A stretch of DNA of 40,275 bases from a virus. Position 1 is the first letter of the stretch; the number at the start of each line of letters is the position of its first letter. The stretch covers positions 1 to 40,275 of the IMG/VR virus record IMGVR_UViG_3300009296_000007; one strand, given 5' to 3'. A program made the translations under genes and the position numbers. Under the pieces are notes generated by a model. It did no database searches, was not told the DNA's origin, and saw only the letters and a program-made list of their open reading frames with translations. Shown one piece after another: positions 23,330-30,596 of this stretch.

Positions 23330-23632
23330 AATACCCCTCTATCCTTGCAGGACTATCCAGATTCCCAGCAAGACTAAACAGGACCCTTACCTAACTGTAA
23401 AGCTTTCGCTCTTGCAGTATTCTGGACTCTCGGCCAGTGTTGGACAGTTTTGCCTGCGCATATCCCACGTCCTGCAAGTTCGGGTTGACAGTTTTTCGGT
23501 CATTGCCCGAAATTTTAAAAGGGGAGCGCCGGAGGGTTTAAAACTCAATCGCATTACCTGCGAGTGACAGGACCATTTTTTTAACTCTGAGCTTTCGCTG
23601 TGTCTGCTCGGCCTAGACGAGCTAAAAAGAAA
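23330..23632 (-). ncRNA. Candidate structured RNA region downstream of a promoter and pseudoknot
   Basis: Three hundred bases without a convincing conserved protein. The RNA contains GCTCG/CGAGC, CCTG/CAGG and TTTCGG/CCGAAA hairpins. A 10-bp long-range pair joins CTTGCAGGAC and GTCCTGCAAG. Two copies of GCGAAAGC (a GNRA-capped mini-hairpin) are each followed exactly 16 nt later by GGTCCTGT (23567-23598 and 23378-23409). A GTG-started frame (23387-23695, 102 aa) runs through it with Ser/Arg-rich, low-quality composition. Large phage RNAs near tRNA genes are known; whether this is one is inference. Confidence 0.4.
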
Positions 23633-23695
23633 TCTCCCCCTGGTGGTCCCATCAGCAGGCAGGGGGAGAAATTCGGCTGATAATTTATTGACCAC
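23624..23695 (-). promoter_or_regulatory. H-type pseudoknot with U-run (attenuator-like) at the head operon leader
   Basis: S1 is bipartite: GTGGTC (23690-23695) with GACCAC (23643-23648), and ATCAGC (23676-23681) with GCTGAT (23651-23656). S2 joins TCTCCCCCTG in the loop (23660-23669) with CAGGGGGAGA (23633-23642), directly abutting S1. TTTCTTTTT follows, as in an intrinsic terminator. A GTG codon lies exactly at the predicted 5' end, so a leaderless ribosome would melt S1. Alternatively it is simply a terminator for the tRNA transcript. Confidence 0.65.
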
Positions 23696-23701
23696 AAAAA
23701 A

Positions 23702-23730
23702 AGTCTACGAATCTTTTTTTTGTTTGTCAA
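23702..23730 (-). promoter_or_regulatory. Promoter TTGACA-17-TAGACT after the tRNA gene
   Basis: The -35 TTGACA (23725-23730) and -10 TAGACT (23702-23707) are 17 nt apart with an A-rich spacer. The same -10 occurs in the 30.7 kb promoter. Transcription would enter the pseudoknot at once. Confidence 0.75.
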
Positions 23731-23742
23731 TAGATTTGAAAA

Positions 23743-23813
23743 AGCCCCCGCGCTGAATCGAACAGCGATCTATCGCTTACAAGGCGATGGCTCTGCCATT
23801 GAGCTACGGGGGC
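23743..23813 (-). tRNA. trnT: tRNA-Thr (anticodon UGU)
   Basis: A complete cloverleaf on the minus strand: 7-bp acceptor stem GCCCCCG/CGGGGGC, D-stem GCTC/GAGC with GG in the loop, anticodon stem ATCGC/GCGAT with loop CTTGTAA (anticodon UGU, plus-strand bases 23779-23781), and T-arm CGCTG-TTCGATT-CAGCG. The discriminator is U and CCA is not encoded. It reads ACA (and perhaps other ACN) codons. It sits 6 nt after the preceding gene. Confidence 0.95.
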
Positions 23814-23819
23814 GAGCAA

Positions 23820-24155
23820 TTATATCCCGACCAACTTCTTGATATTTCCGATGACGGCATCAGCTCCGGCAATGATAAGACCTGGCTTCTTCTTCGCATC
23901 ATGCTCGCGCTTCAGGCGTTCCATGTCGTCGTAAATCGCGCATAGACGGCCCAGGGCGGTAAAGGCAAAGCCCGTGGCCAAGACTCGATTCATCCCCTTG
24001 CTGTTAAGCGGGATGCTCATGACGAACAACCCTCCTTGGAGCATAGCCATTTCGGGCTTATCGTAGGAGACGGTCAAAGTCCCGGCATTCTCGGGAGGAT
24101 TGGTTTCTCCGGGATTCCCGGTAGATGTTGACTGAGCTTCAGTCTTGTTGTCCAT
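23820..24155 (-). CDS. Protein with hydrophobic central segment, 111 aa
   Basis: A 111-aa protein with a Thr/Ser/Pro/Asn-rich N-terminus, a central segment (MNRVLATGFAFTALGRLCAIYDDMERLKREH) and a Gly/Ile-rich end (GLIIAGADAVIGNIKKLVGI). Start ATG 24155 has AGGAGG 6 nt upstream. It is the last protein gene before the tRNA. Not recognised. Confidence 0.6.
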   Translation of the reverse strand: MDNKTEAQSTSTGNPGETNPPENAGTLTVSYDKPEMAMLQGGLFVMSIPLNSKGMNRVLATGFAFTALGRLCAIYDDMERLKREHDAKKKPGLIIAGADAVIGNIKKLVGI

Positions 24156-24426
24156 TCTTGGCCTCCTGCGGCTTTTGATCGTACTTGTGCGATAGCTCGA
24201 TAAGTTTCTTCTTGAACGGCTCCGCGAAGTTGTGGCCGATTGACTTCTCGAACTCTGCCACAATCAGGTCAAAGAACTCGTTCATGACCTTCTGCATGTC
24301 CTTGACTTCCTTCGCTAACTGTTGATCGTTGTATTCGCAAACCGCTATCCTGGACAGAACGTGAACGTCCTTTGCGGCCTGAACTATCTTCTTATCCCTC
24401 AACGTCTTAGGCTGTGGCTTTTTCAC
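24139..24426 (-). CDS. Helical charged protein, 95 aa
   Basis: A 95-aa Lys/Glu-rich helical protein (KEVKDMQKVMNEFFDLIVAE near the middle). GTG 24426 is chosen because GGAGG lies 6 nt upstream; an ATG at 24432 touches the GGAGG and is less suitable. It overlaps both neighbours by about 15-20 nt. No family recognised. Confidence 0.6.
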   Translation of the reverse strand: MKKPQPKTLRDKKIVQAAKDVHVLSRIAVCEYNDQQLAKEVKDMQKVMNEFFDLIVAEFEKSIGHNFAEPFKKKLIELSHKYDQKPQEAKNGQQD

Positions 24427-24757
24427 TAGCATCCTCCATGACCATGATTATATCAGAAACGTCGCAAGCCATGTAGTGCTTGCCTTCCCACATGAAGCAG
24501 CGTTGAGCGTTCATGATGTCCAGAGACGGGTCAAGGACGATCTTCAGGCCTGGAGTCGTGCCTTCAACTAGATTGCCCACCTTAACGACCTTGGCCCAAA
24601 ACGCTTTGCGTGTTGTGTCACCGTTCTTTACCGTATCGGGAGTTATGATAGTCTCGCTCCGGGCCTTCTCAGGCAAGACCTCAACGAGCATCTTGAACCG
24701 TATCGGAGTAAAGTCGTCAGGGTTGCGCTCTGGTAGCCATTTATTGCTGCCTATCAT
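24407..24757 (-). CDS. GroES-like (Cpn10) co-chaperonin
   Basis: A 116-aa protein resembling Cpn10: IRFKMLVEVLPEKARSE (residues 19-35, compare DRVLVKVLPEE), an IITPDTVKNGD mobile-loop region, AKVVKVGN (55-62), then a KIVLDPS strand and GKHYMACDVSDIIMVME (92-108, matching the GEEYLIMREDDILAV end of GroES). Phage co-chaperonins such as T4 gp31 adjust host GroEL to fold the capsid protein. It lies between the terminase and head genes. Family call from pattern only. Confidence 0.65.
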   Translation of the reverse strand: MIGSNKWLPERNPDDFTPIRFKMLVEVLPEKARSETIITPDTVKNGDTTRKAFWAKVVKVGNLVEGTTPGLKIVLDPSLDIMNAQRCFMWEGKHYMACDVSDIIMVMEDASEKATA

Positions 24758-24784
24758 GTGGTATGCCTCCTGGTTATACTAAGT

Positions 24785-25198
24785 TTACTGAGGTTTACTG
24801 GTTTTTGATAACTCTATCCGTTTCTGTCTTTCATCTAAACGAACCTTCTCAATTTGTGAACCTACATTATGGTCATAATTTATTTCTGTTTCTCCAAATA
24901 CTTCTTTCTCCGCAACTGCCCATGCCGCACGTTCTGCTCTGTCAAATTGTTTCGCTGCCGTTGCTAACAAAATATCAATCAATACTTCTGCATGTTTCCT
25001 ACAAACCCATGGGCCATTAGCATGCGCCTGATATCGGCCAATTCCACGACATGGACCAAGATGCCATTGACAATATATCCCATGCCCATAAATAGACTTA
25101 ACCTCATTTATGGCGGCTTTTAATCCATGTGTTCTAATCTCTCTTACAGCTTCGATCTGTCCGGTAATTATAGCCCATAGTATTTTTAGTAATTTCAT
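24785..25198 (-). CDS. Small protein with CxWHxGPC motif, 137 aa
   Basis: A 137-aa protein with a hydrophobic N-terminal helix (MKLLKILWAIITGQ), a Cys/His cluster (IYCQWHLGPCRGIGRY, then VCRKHAE) and an amphipathic helical C-terminal half. ATG 25198 overlaps the preceding stop as ATGA. A related QWHxGP-xxC motif occurs in the protein at 28126-28404. Probably metal-binding; function unknown. Confidence 0.6.
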   Translation of the reverse strand: MKLLKILWAIITGQIEAVREIRTHGLKAAINEVKSIYGHGIYCQWHLGPCRGIGRYQAHANGPWVCRKHAEVLIDILLATAAKQFDRAERAAWAVAEKEVFGETEINYDHNVGSQIEKVRLDERQKRIELSKTSKPQ

Positions 25199-25416
25199 AT
25201 ATAAATTGTTCCTATCGACGATGAATGACATTTTCTGTTATCGTCAATTCGTTCTATAAATTTTTCGCAGCCCCTATTTATCCCAGTGCAAAAAATAAAT
25301 GGATGATCCCTGCGCCATCCACCGCAATCAGCGCATGTATCAAATTGTGGTTCCCTCCTCATCCAATGCCCCCGGTTTAATTCTATAATTGGACCCGGTT
25401 TGCAATCTTCTCTCAT
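25195..25416 (-). CDS. Small zinc-ribbon-like protein, 73 aa
   Basis: A 73-aa protein with DTCADCGG (residues 26-33) and FCTGINRGC (42-50), typical of a small zinc fold. It overlaps the terminase stop and the next start by ATGA. Not recognised. Confidence 0.6.
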   Translation of the reverse strand: MREDCKPGPIIELNRGHWMRREPQFDTCADCGGWRRDHPFIFCTGINRGCEKFIERIDDNRKCHSSSIGTIYI

Positions 25417-27056
25417 TGATAACCCGTCCTAAACTTCGGAATATTCATCCTAGATGAAACGCGGCCTTTAATTATCCTGTCTGATTCGTGCGTTTCCTCG
25501 GGAATGTATTCAGATTTGGCCAGCATGATTGCACCGATTCCGGCAGTTATTACACAATCGCTGAACGCTCCGGGCATGTGGTCCATCTCATCATTTTCCA
25601 GTTTAACGAACGACCGCATTTCTGAGATTGTCTGCAAGCTGTTGATCTTGAAACTGAACTCTCTAACAGCGGCCCTGGCTGAATTGATTATCTCGATTTT
25701 TGTTCCCTGCCGGCCTGGGCTTGTGTAGAATCCTAGATCAGAACCGCCAGTTGACTTCTCTCGGCGGTAGAGATTCGGATATTGATTATCCTGGATGCGC
25801 GTGCAAGTGGTAAGACCGTGGTTATTGACCTCAGGAACGAGCTGCGCGTAGTTGTAATAGGCCCCTAGCAAGCACAGGACATCGCCAAATAGCTCAGGAG
25901 CCACATGCCCGCGCCATTGGGCTACCTGCTCATTGTTGGCAAGATCCCAAACATCAGCTACAGAAAAGCAACCTTCGCTTATTCCAGCCGCAACATCTGC
26001 GCTGATAACATATTTTCCGTTTCGGCTTGGAACTCGATAGACTGACAGCCGGCCACGGTCTGACGGTTCCATCCCTACTCGATCTCCCTTGTCTATGATC
26101 TCACCGCGCCACAATACCGGCCTAGCAGTTTTTTCATGCTTGGCCAATGCCAGAGCATCAAAGACCATCGCGCCTGAAACCAAGAACGCTTCTTCACAAA
26201 AAGCAGGATATTCCTGCTCGAAGAGTGAAGGGTCGAACATTGATTCCTTCTTCATTCGACGCCATAGCAATTGACTGTCAGTAACGCCAAATTCAGTTTT
26301 TAGATTTCTCTCGTACTCATTAACGTCAGTAAGCGGCCTCGTGCAATCAACTTTAAGCGTGTTGTCCTGCCACCACCCGTAGAAGTGCCTGGCGTATTTC
26401 CTAGGCGCACCGTCAGGAAGGATTATACCGGCTTCGCCCTTGTCTGATTTTACCCATAGCATGTGAAATGGATTTCCGTAGCCATGGGCAGTTGACTCTA
26501 TGCAGCCCTCGGAGTCCTTGACGCAGGCCTCTTCGATGCCAGTGATTAGGTCAGGCTTCTGCCACCAAGCAAACTCGGTCAGGTGATAATCTGTAACGTC
26601 ATCACCACGACCGAAGGCCTTGGCTCCGGCAGTCCCGATATAGAGAGAGCTTTTCATCTGCGGAAATGAGATTGTGCTTTCCGTGACCTTAGCGCAGAGA
26701 TTGATAGCGCAGTTCTTTATCATCTCGACTGCGCGGCTAAGAATACGCTTGGTTGACTCTTCTTCGTGGCTTACGACAATAGCCCTCCGGTAAGGTATAG
26801 TCGCGCACTTGGCAACCATGCGTGCCAACCGTATAGTAGTAAACCCTTCCTTGCGCGATTTGAGAACCAAATCCCTCGTAGTTATTCTAGGCCAATAGTG
26901 GCTCTGGACATCGTTGAATACGAACGGGACCAGCCGAGACTCTTTGTTGAGAATGTAGAACGTGGACTCAATGAGAAATCTAGGGTCAACCTTGATCTTG
27001 TCCGTCAACAACTCGGCCCTTGCCTGGCTAACGGATATCGCCATATCTTGGGACAC
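25413..27056 (-). CDS. terL: Terminase large subunit
   Basis: A 547-aa packaging motor. The ATPase half has an adenine motif (NDVQSHYW, about 48-55), a Walker-A-like LKSRKEGFTT (65-74), Walker B with catalytic Glu (YHLTEF, E161) and a coupling ESTAHGYGNPFH motif (187-198). The nuclease half has acidic residues D353 (ISADVAAG), E409 (VPEVNNHGL) and D500 (GAFSDCVITAG). It cuts concatemers and pumps DNA through the portal. Start is GTG 27056 with a weak AAGG site; ATG 27044 is an alternative. It overlaps the upstream gene by 29 nt. Confidence 0.92.
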   Translation of the reverse strand: MSQDMAISVSQARAELLTDKIKVDPRFLIESTFYILNKESRLVPFVFNDVQSHYWPRITTRDLVLKSRKEGFTTIRLARMVAKCATIPYRRAIVVSHEEESTKRILSRAVEMIKNCAINLCAKVTESTISFPQMKSSLYIGTAGAKAFGRGDDVTDYHLTEFAWWQKPDLITGIEEACVKDSEGCIESTAHGYGNPFHMLWVKSDKGEAGIILPDGAPRKYARHFYGWWQDNTLKVDCTRPLTDVNEYERNLKTEFGVTDSQLLWRRMKKESMFDPSLFEQEYPAFCEEAFLVSGAMVFDALALAKHEKTARPVLWRGEIIDKGDRVGMEPSDRGRLSVYRVPSRNGKYVISADVAAGISEGCFSVADVWDLANNEQVAQWRGHVAPELFGDVLCLLGAYYNYAQLVPEVNNHGLTTCTRIQDNQYPNLYRREKSTGGSDLGFYTSPGRQGTKIEIINSARAAVREFSFKINSLQTISEMRSFVKLENDEMDHMPGAFSDCVITAGIGAIMLAKSEYIPEETHESDRIIKGRVSSRMNIPKFRTGYQ

Positions 27057-27282
27057 GACCTTCTTGACAGTCTAACCAGCCGCTTACTCGATCTAGGTAT
27101 CTTAGCTGTCGGCGGTGGATTACTCGGTCTTTGGCAATTTCCATTTTCACGGCAGCTTCAGATAATCGGTCATATCCTTTTTGGTCGATTGGTTCTTTAA
27201 AAGGCAGATAAACACATATCGCAAATGCCAACATCAGGATAGCGAGAATTATAATAAACGCCTCAAAACTATCTCTTAACAT
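27028..27282 (-). CDS. Membrane-anchored small protein, 84 aa
   Basis: An 84-aa protein with an N-terminal transmembrane helix (FIIILAILMLAFAICVYLPF, residues 9-28) and a charged helical C-terminal half. It overlaps both the SpoVG-like gene and terL. Could be a spanin- or holin-type protein by shape, but it is far from the lysis cassette. Not recognised. Confidence 0.6.
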   Translation of the reverse strand: MLRDSFEAFIIILAILMLAFAICVYLPFKEPIDQKGYDRLSEAAVKMEIAKDRVIHRRQLRYLDRVSGWLDCQEGRVPRYGDIR

Positions 27283-27547
27283 AGGCCAGATATTGAGTGA
27301 TAATATCTGATTCGAGAAATTCCCTTGCCGGCGCAGTCATTGGGAAAAACATATCCTCGAATACTGGACCTTCCATCCCCTCTTTTTTCCATGCAGGCAT
27401 GGCAAGGTGTAGTTTGTCCTTGCCCAGGTCAATTAGCCTTATACCCCTGATACAGAACCGCATTGGACCGTCAGATATGACTATCTCGGCGCTAGCCAGG
27501 TATTGTTCCTTTGGCCGACCGAATAACCTGACGCGTTCTATGATCAT
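27269..27547 (-). CDS. spoVG: SpoVG-family protein
   Basis: A 92-aa protein with the SpoVG layout: an N-terminal strand (IERVRLFG), a central strand with FCIRGIRLIDLGKDKLHLAMPAWKK (residues 31-55; compare the VxDIRVI and LFVAMPS motifs of SpoVG), then EDMFFPMTAPAREFLESDII. SpoVG is a small RNA/DNA-binding regulator of bacteria, sometimes carried by phages. The overlap with both neighbours places it in the packaging operon. Confidence 0.75.
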   Translation of the reverse strand: MIIERVRLFGRPKEQYLASAEIVISDGPMRFCIRGIRLIDLGKDKLHLAMPAWKKEGMEGPVFEDMFFPMTAPAREFLESDIITQYLAYVKR

Positions 27548-27687
27548 TTCTTCCTGCTCTTTTCCTTGGATTTCTTTTCGGATTCGCTCTTGTCTCTGTT
27601 CGTTATTGCGTCCATAAATTCAGGATGGACATATTCCAGACCTTTAGGACCAAACGTGCATATAAGCCTGTCCTGGTCATGACTCAT
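27544..27687 (-). CDS. Small basic-tailed protein, 47 aa
   Basis: A 47-codon ORF joined to both neighbours by ATGA overlaps. It starts MSHDQDRLICTFGPKGLEYV and ends in a Lys/Ser/Glu-rich tail (SEKKSKEKSRKK). No family recognised, but the tiling is exact. Confidence 0.65.
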   Translation of the reverse strand: MSHDQDRLICTFGPKGLEYVHPEFMDAITNRDKSESEKKSKEKSRKK

Positions 27688-27920
27688 GAATTATTCTCAC
27701 GAATTATAATCTTTCGGCCTTGTGCCTTGAGCCACTTGGCATACTTGCGCCCGCACTCCTGGGCCTCATTGACCATACGGTCAGTCTGCTCGCTTAACCT
27801 GGGGTCTCTCGGGTTCATCCGGTTTAGTCGTACATTCTGCTCATAGGCTCTTTCCTGGGCCAGCTTGGCCTCTCGGATAGCCTCTTTGCGTTGCTTCTCG
27901 CTCATCCAGCCGCTAGTCAT
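27684..27920 (-). CDS. Arg/Glu-rich helical protein, 78 aa
   Basis: A 78-aa charged helical protein (EKQRKEAIREAKLAQERAYE). ATG 27920 overlaps the preceding stop (ATGA) with GGAAGG upstream. Possibly nucleic-acid binding; not recognised. Confidence 0.6.
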   Translation of the reverse strand: MTSGWMSEKQRKEAIREAKLAQERAYEQNVRLNRMNPRDPRLSEQTDRMVNEAQECGRKYAKWLKAQGRKIIIRENNS

Positions 27921-28129
27921 GCTAAACCTTCCCGTATTGCCCAAAGCTGTTCCCTAGCGCATGATATTTCAATGAGAGCTTCAAGCATCGGACATGGTAG
28001 TGCTATTGATTTTTTCTTACCTTGGAATATTGTAGCGGCACCCCATAATCCGAAATCGTAGAATGCAGGAACGCCTGATTCCGAATCTCTCTTTTCAATT
28101 TCATGCCACCAAGGGAAGTTGCTTTTCAT
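27917..28129 (-). CDS. Small protein, 70 aa
   Basis: A 70-aa protein (FPWWHEIEKRDSESGVPAFY near the start, then GAATIFQGKKKS and a helical end). Overlaps on both sides by ATGA. Not recognised. Confidence 0.6.
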   Translation of the reverse strand: MKSNFPWWHEIEKRDSESGVPAFYDFGLWGAATIFQGKKKSIALPCPMLEALIEISCAREQLWAIREGLA

Positions 28130-28404
28130 TTTATTGACTCGATGCTTTTTCTATCGTGCTCTTTGATTTGTTGTGAGTCCATGTTGCATTGGTCTGGGCC
28201 ATAATGCCATTGACCTTTGTCCGGGCCATGACTGCAATTAGGACGCCAACATAGCTGCTCTGGTCCATTGGGTATGACCTGCAAATTTAGCACGCTGCCT
28301 TTGACCTGGGCAGTCGCAAACGCCCACTGGCACCGACCAAACTGATCCCGCAAGTGTACGAAGAAACCACCCTTTGACATATCGCCGCCGCCCTCGTAAA
28401 GCAT
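28126..28404 (-). CDS. Small protein with QWHxGPxxC motif, 92 aa
   Basis: A 92-aa protein with a beta-like N-terminal half and a Cys/His cluster (LCWRPNCSHGPDKGQWHY, then GPDQC). ATG 28404 has an ideal AGGAGG 6 nt upstream. The QWHYGPDQC part resembles QWHLGPC in the 24785-25198 protein, suggesting related metal-binding elements. Function unknown. Confidence 0.6.
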   Translation of the reverse strand: MLYEGGGDMSKGGFFVHLRDQFGRCQWAFATAQVKGSVLNLQVIPNGPEQLCWRPNCSHGPDKGQWHYGPDQCNMDSQQIKEHDRKSIESIK

Positions 28405-28414
28405 CTGATACCTC

Positions 28415-29902
28415 CTATTTCGCCGTGTGCAACACTCGCAAAGGGTCAAGCTTCAGAGCGTATTTAGCAATCGAGATTGCCGCCTTTGGCCGGCCTATCA
28501 ATTGCAGAGCAACAGACGATGCCGTTATAGACATTGGGTTATATCTATGCACCCTAGATGATTTTATTGACGCTCTAGCTACTGCCTTGCGAATGTCATT
28601 GTCAGTCGGCAAGGACGTGGCCGCTCTAGCCGGGTAGTAAAACTCCCATGGCGCAAACTTGGCAGCGCGTAGAAAATATCTGGCCGCGTCGTTGTATCTG
28701 CTTGACCTGTCTGCATGATGACCGCGCCTAGCCATCACATCTGATGCCAAAGATGAGGACATAACCGCAAATACAACACCAGCCAGTAAAGTCATGACCG
28801 ACCGCCTTGCTATAGTCGATCTCTCATCCCCGCTGGCACATGACCCTACTGCTACGGCCATTACGATATAGACCACTGGCGGGATAGGGTTAAATAGACC
28901 GAATATGCCAACGACAAGAAGCGCGCCTCTAACCGTGTCTGTCGCAGTTCGCCAACAATAGCAGGCCATGACCGCCCAGCCGGCTAGGCCAATCACTCCC
29001 TGTGATGCGAGTATGTTTGTAATCCAGTTGTGGCTGTGGACCTGAATAACAATGCTATCTCCCATCCTGGATGCAGTCAAAATATCCCTGACCCTCAAGA
29101 ACCATAGCGCACCAGTCCCAGGCCCCCAGCCTAGCCATGGGTGCTGCCACCATGCCAACATAGCCAATCTGTTTTGCTCTATCCGCATTACGTCAGATTG
29201 TGAGCCATGGTAGCCTAGGTAAATAACTGCAATAGCCGACATAGCAACAAGCAATGCCGCCAGTGTCCTCGGCAGTCGGTCACGGTAATGCCAGACGGCA
29301 GATACTACAGCCGCGATAATAGCACCGCGTGATCCGGTCAGTACCAACCCTATTACGCATACAGCTATGCTCAGATACCATGTGTCATCATAATCTGACA
29401 GGTACAGCGCAAACGGTATCGTCATTGCCGCCATCAAGCCAGACCATGCTGGATGACCCATAAGCCCTGGCATGCGGTTATATGACGCTGGCGCATTCCA
29501 GGCTAGAGGATTTATCCCCATGCCCTGCAAGACCAAATACATAGCGGCTATCGTTCCAAATATCGTTATGGCAATTGCCACAACATGATCGTCAACCCCA
29601 ACAGCATTGCTCATGAGCAAATAACACAACAGCATTAACATGACTGTCTCTGCCCCGCAATACCACTGACCCATAATCGACATTGACGGGTCTATGCTAG
29701 TCAATATGCTGGGAACAGCGCATAGTCCGAACACTGACCATGCCCGGGCCTGCATCGGGCTGTATCGCCTCTGGTAAATGGCTCCCAATAAGGCCGCAAG
29801 CGCAGCAACCCAAAGCCTAGGCATTGTCCATACCGACAACGTGGCCGGCAACACAACGACAAGAGATGATATAGCTATAACCGCCGCAACTGCTCTAACC
29901 AT
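28415..29902 (-). CDS. O-antigen ligase/polymerase-like membrane protein (WaaL/Wzy superfamily)
   Basis: A 495-aa protein with about ten transmembrane helices and motifs of the O-antigen ligase/polymerase superfamily: TGSRGA (189-194), a periplasmic WWQHPWLGWGPGTG (251-264) and HSHNWITNILASQG (289-302), followed by more helices. The last 100 residues are helical and TPR-like (YNDAARYFLRAAKFAP). Such enzymes polymerise O-antigen or transfer it to lipid A-core. In a phage it could change the host surface and exclude rivals. It overlaps the terminase small subunit by 8 nt and has its own GAGG site. The family assignment is reasonably clear; the role is inferred. Confidence 0.75.
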   Translation of the reverse strand: MVRAVAAVIAISSLVVVLPATLSVWTMPRLWVAALAALLGAIYQRRYSPMQARAWSVFGLCAVPSILTSIDPSMSIMGQWYCGAETVMLMLLCYLLMSNAVGVDDHVVAIAITIFGTIAAMYLVLQGMGINPLAWNAPASYNRMPGLMGHPAWSGLMAAMTIPFALYLSDYDDTWYLSIAVCVIGLVLTGSRGAIIAAVVSAVWHYRDRLPRTLAALLVAMSAIAVIYLGYHGSQSDVMRIEQNRLAMLAWWQHPWLGWGPGTGALWFLRVRDILTASRMGDSIVIQVHSHNWITNILASQGVIGLAGWAVMACYCWRTATDTVRGALLVVGIFGLFNPIPPVVYIVMAVAVGSCASGDERSTIARRSVMTLLAGVVFAVMSSSLASDVMARRGHHADRSSRYNDAARYFLRAAKFAPWEFYYPARAATSLPTDNDIRKAVARASIKSSRVHRYNPMSITASSVALQLIGRPKAAISIAKYALKLDPLRVLHTAK

Positions 29903-30386
29903 TCGTAGCCTCTCCCTCGATCACGTCAGGTATTGGCAATCCTCGCTTCTCCCGCTCCTGCATGATCAGTATTGCGATTGAGAGTTTGTCGCCATTGATA
30001 CCAGAACCATCTTGAGTCCCGATGTTGCGCCATTTACGATTTGCCTCAACGGCTTTTAGTCGGGTGTCATGGTCGGGCAGAGTCTTGCCAAACTTGCCCT
30101 CAGTATTTGCCTTATGCGCATCGGCTATGACTTTTGCAGAGGCGTCAATAGTGGCTCCGGCTTTGTCAAGAGCCTCTTGCACAGCAGCCTGGACGTGAGG
30201 CAATTTTAGGGTTTGCGAGCCAGTGACACAAGCAGACAATCTATTAGTCCCATACCCCGAGTCAAGAGCCGCCTCAGTTATAGATTTGCCCTTGACTATA
30301 TTTGCAACAAGACGCCGCTGCTTGATTGTAAGCCCACGACGTTTTCGGATATCTACTTTTTTTGGTGCCTCTTTGTTGTTGTCCAT
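29895..30386 (-). CDS. terS: Terminase small subunit
   Basis: A 163-aa protein with a basic N-terminus (KKVDIRKRRG), a helix-turn-helix (LTIKQRRLVANIVKGKSITE, then AALDSGYG), helices likely for oligomerisation and an acidic tail. This is the standard small-terminase layout for recognising the phage DNA and starting packaging. It lies upstream of terL, separated by several small genes and the O-antigen-ligase-like gene. Confidence 0.8.
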   Translation of the reverse strand: MDNNKEAPKKVDIRKRRGLTIKQRRLVANIVKGKSITEAALDSGYGTNRLSACVTGSQTLKLPHVQAAVQEALDKAGATIDASAKVIADAHKANTEGKFGKTLPDHDTRLKAVEANRKWRNIGTQDGSGINGDKLSIAILIMQEREKRGLPIPDVIEGEATNG

Positions 30387-30389
30387 TTT

Positions 30390-30551
30390 CTATTTCGATT
30401 TCTCAATGTTTTCAACAACCATTTTTCTCAAATCTTCATAGACCCCATCTCGATATGATTTCCAGGCAGCATCAACTATATTCGTATACCATTTTGGATA
30501 AATATTTTTTTTCAGGACTTTATTTACGCTTATAGGACGTGACCTACTCAC
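30390..30551 (-). CDS. Small basic protein upstream of terS, 53 aa
   Basis: A 53-codon ORF beginning at GTG with AGGTG 6 nt upstream and ending 3 nt before the terS start. The peptide (MSRSRPISVNKVLKKNIYPK, then WYTNIVDAAWKSYRDGVYE) has normal protein composition with a basic N-terminus. It starts just after the U-run of an intrinsic terminator, so it is the first gene made when that terminator is read through. Not recognised. Confidence 0.65.
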   Translation of the reverse strand: MSRSRPISVNKVLKKNIYPKWYTNIVDAAWKSYRDGVYEDLRKMVVENIEKSK

Positions 30552-30562
30552 CTAATACACCT

Positions 30563-30596
30563 AAAAAAAGGAGCCCATGATTTATAGTCATGGGCT
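30563..30596 (-). terminator. Strong intrinsic terminator ahead of the packaging operon
   Basis: AGCCCATGA and TCATGGGCT form a perfect 9-bp stem with a 7-nt loop, followed by CC and seven U residues on the minus strand. It lies only about 70 nt after a promoter and directly before packaging genes, so it acts as an attenuator or the end of a small RNA. Confidence 0.85.

Noticed and set aside
23330-23632. Group I intron in the RNA-rich region
   Set aside because: An ATAGTCC string and GNRA-like hairpins are present, but the ordered P/Q/R/S core elements and flanking exons of a split gene are not.
23387-23695. 102-aa GTG frame as a normal protein gene
   Set aside because: Its first 25 codons look plausible and the start is at +1, but the rest is Ser/Arg/Cys-rich and overlaps strong RNA structures. 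Kept only as a possible leader frame.
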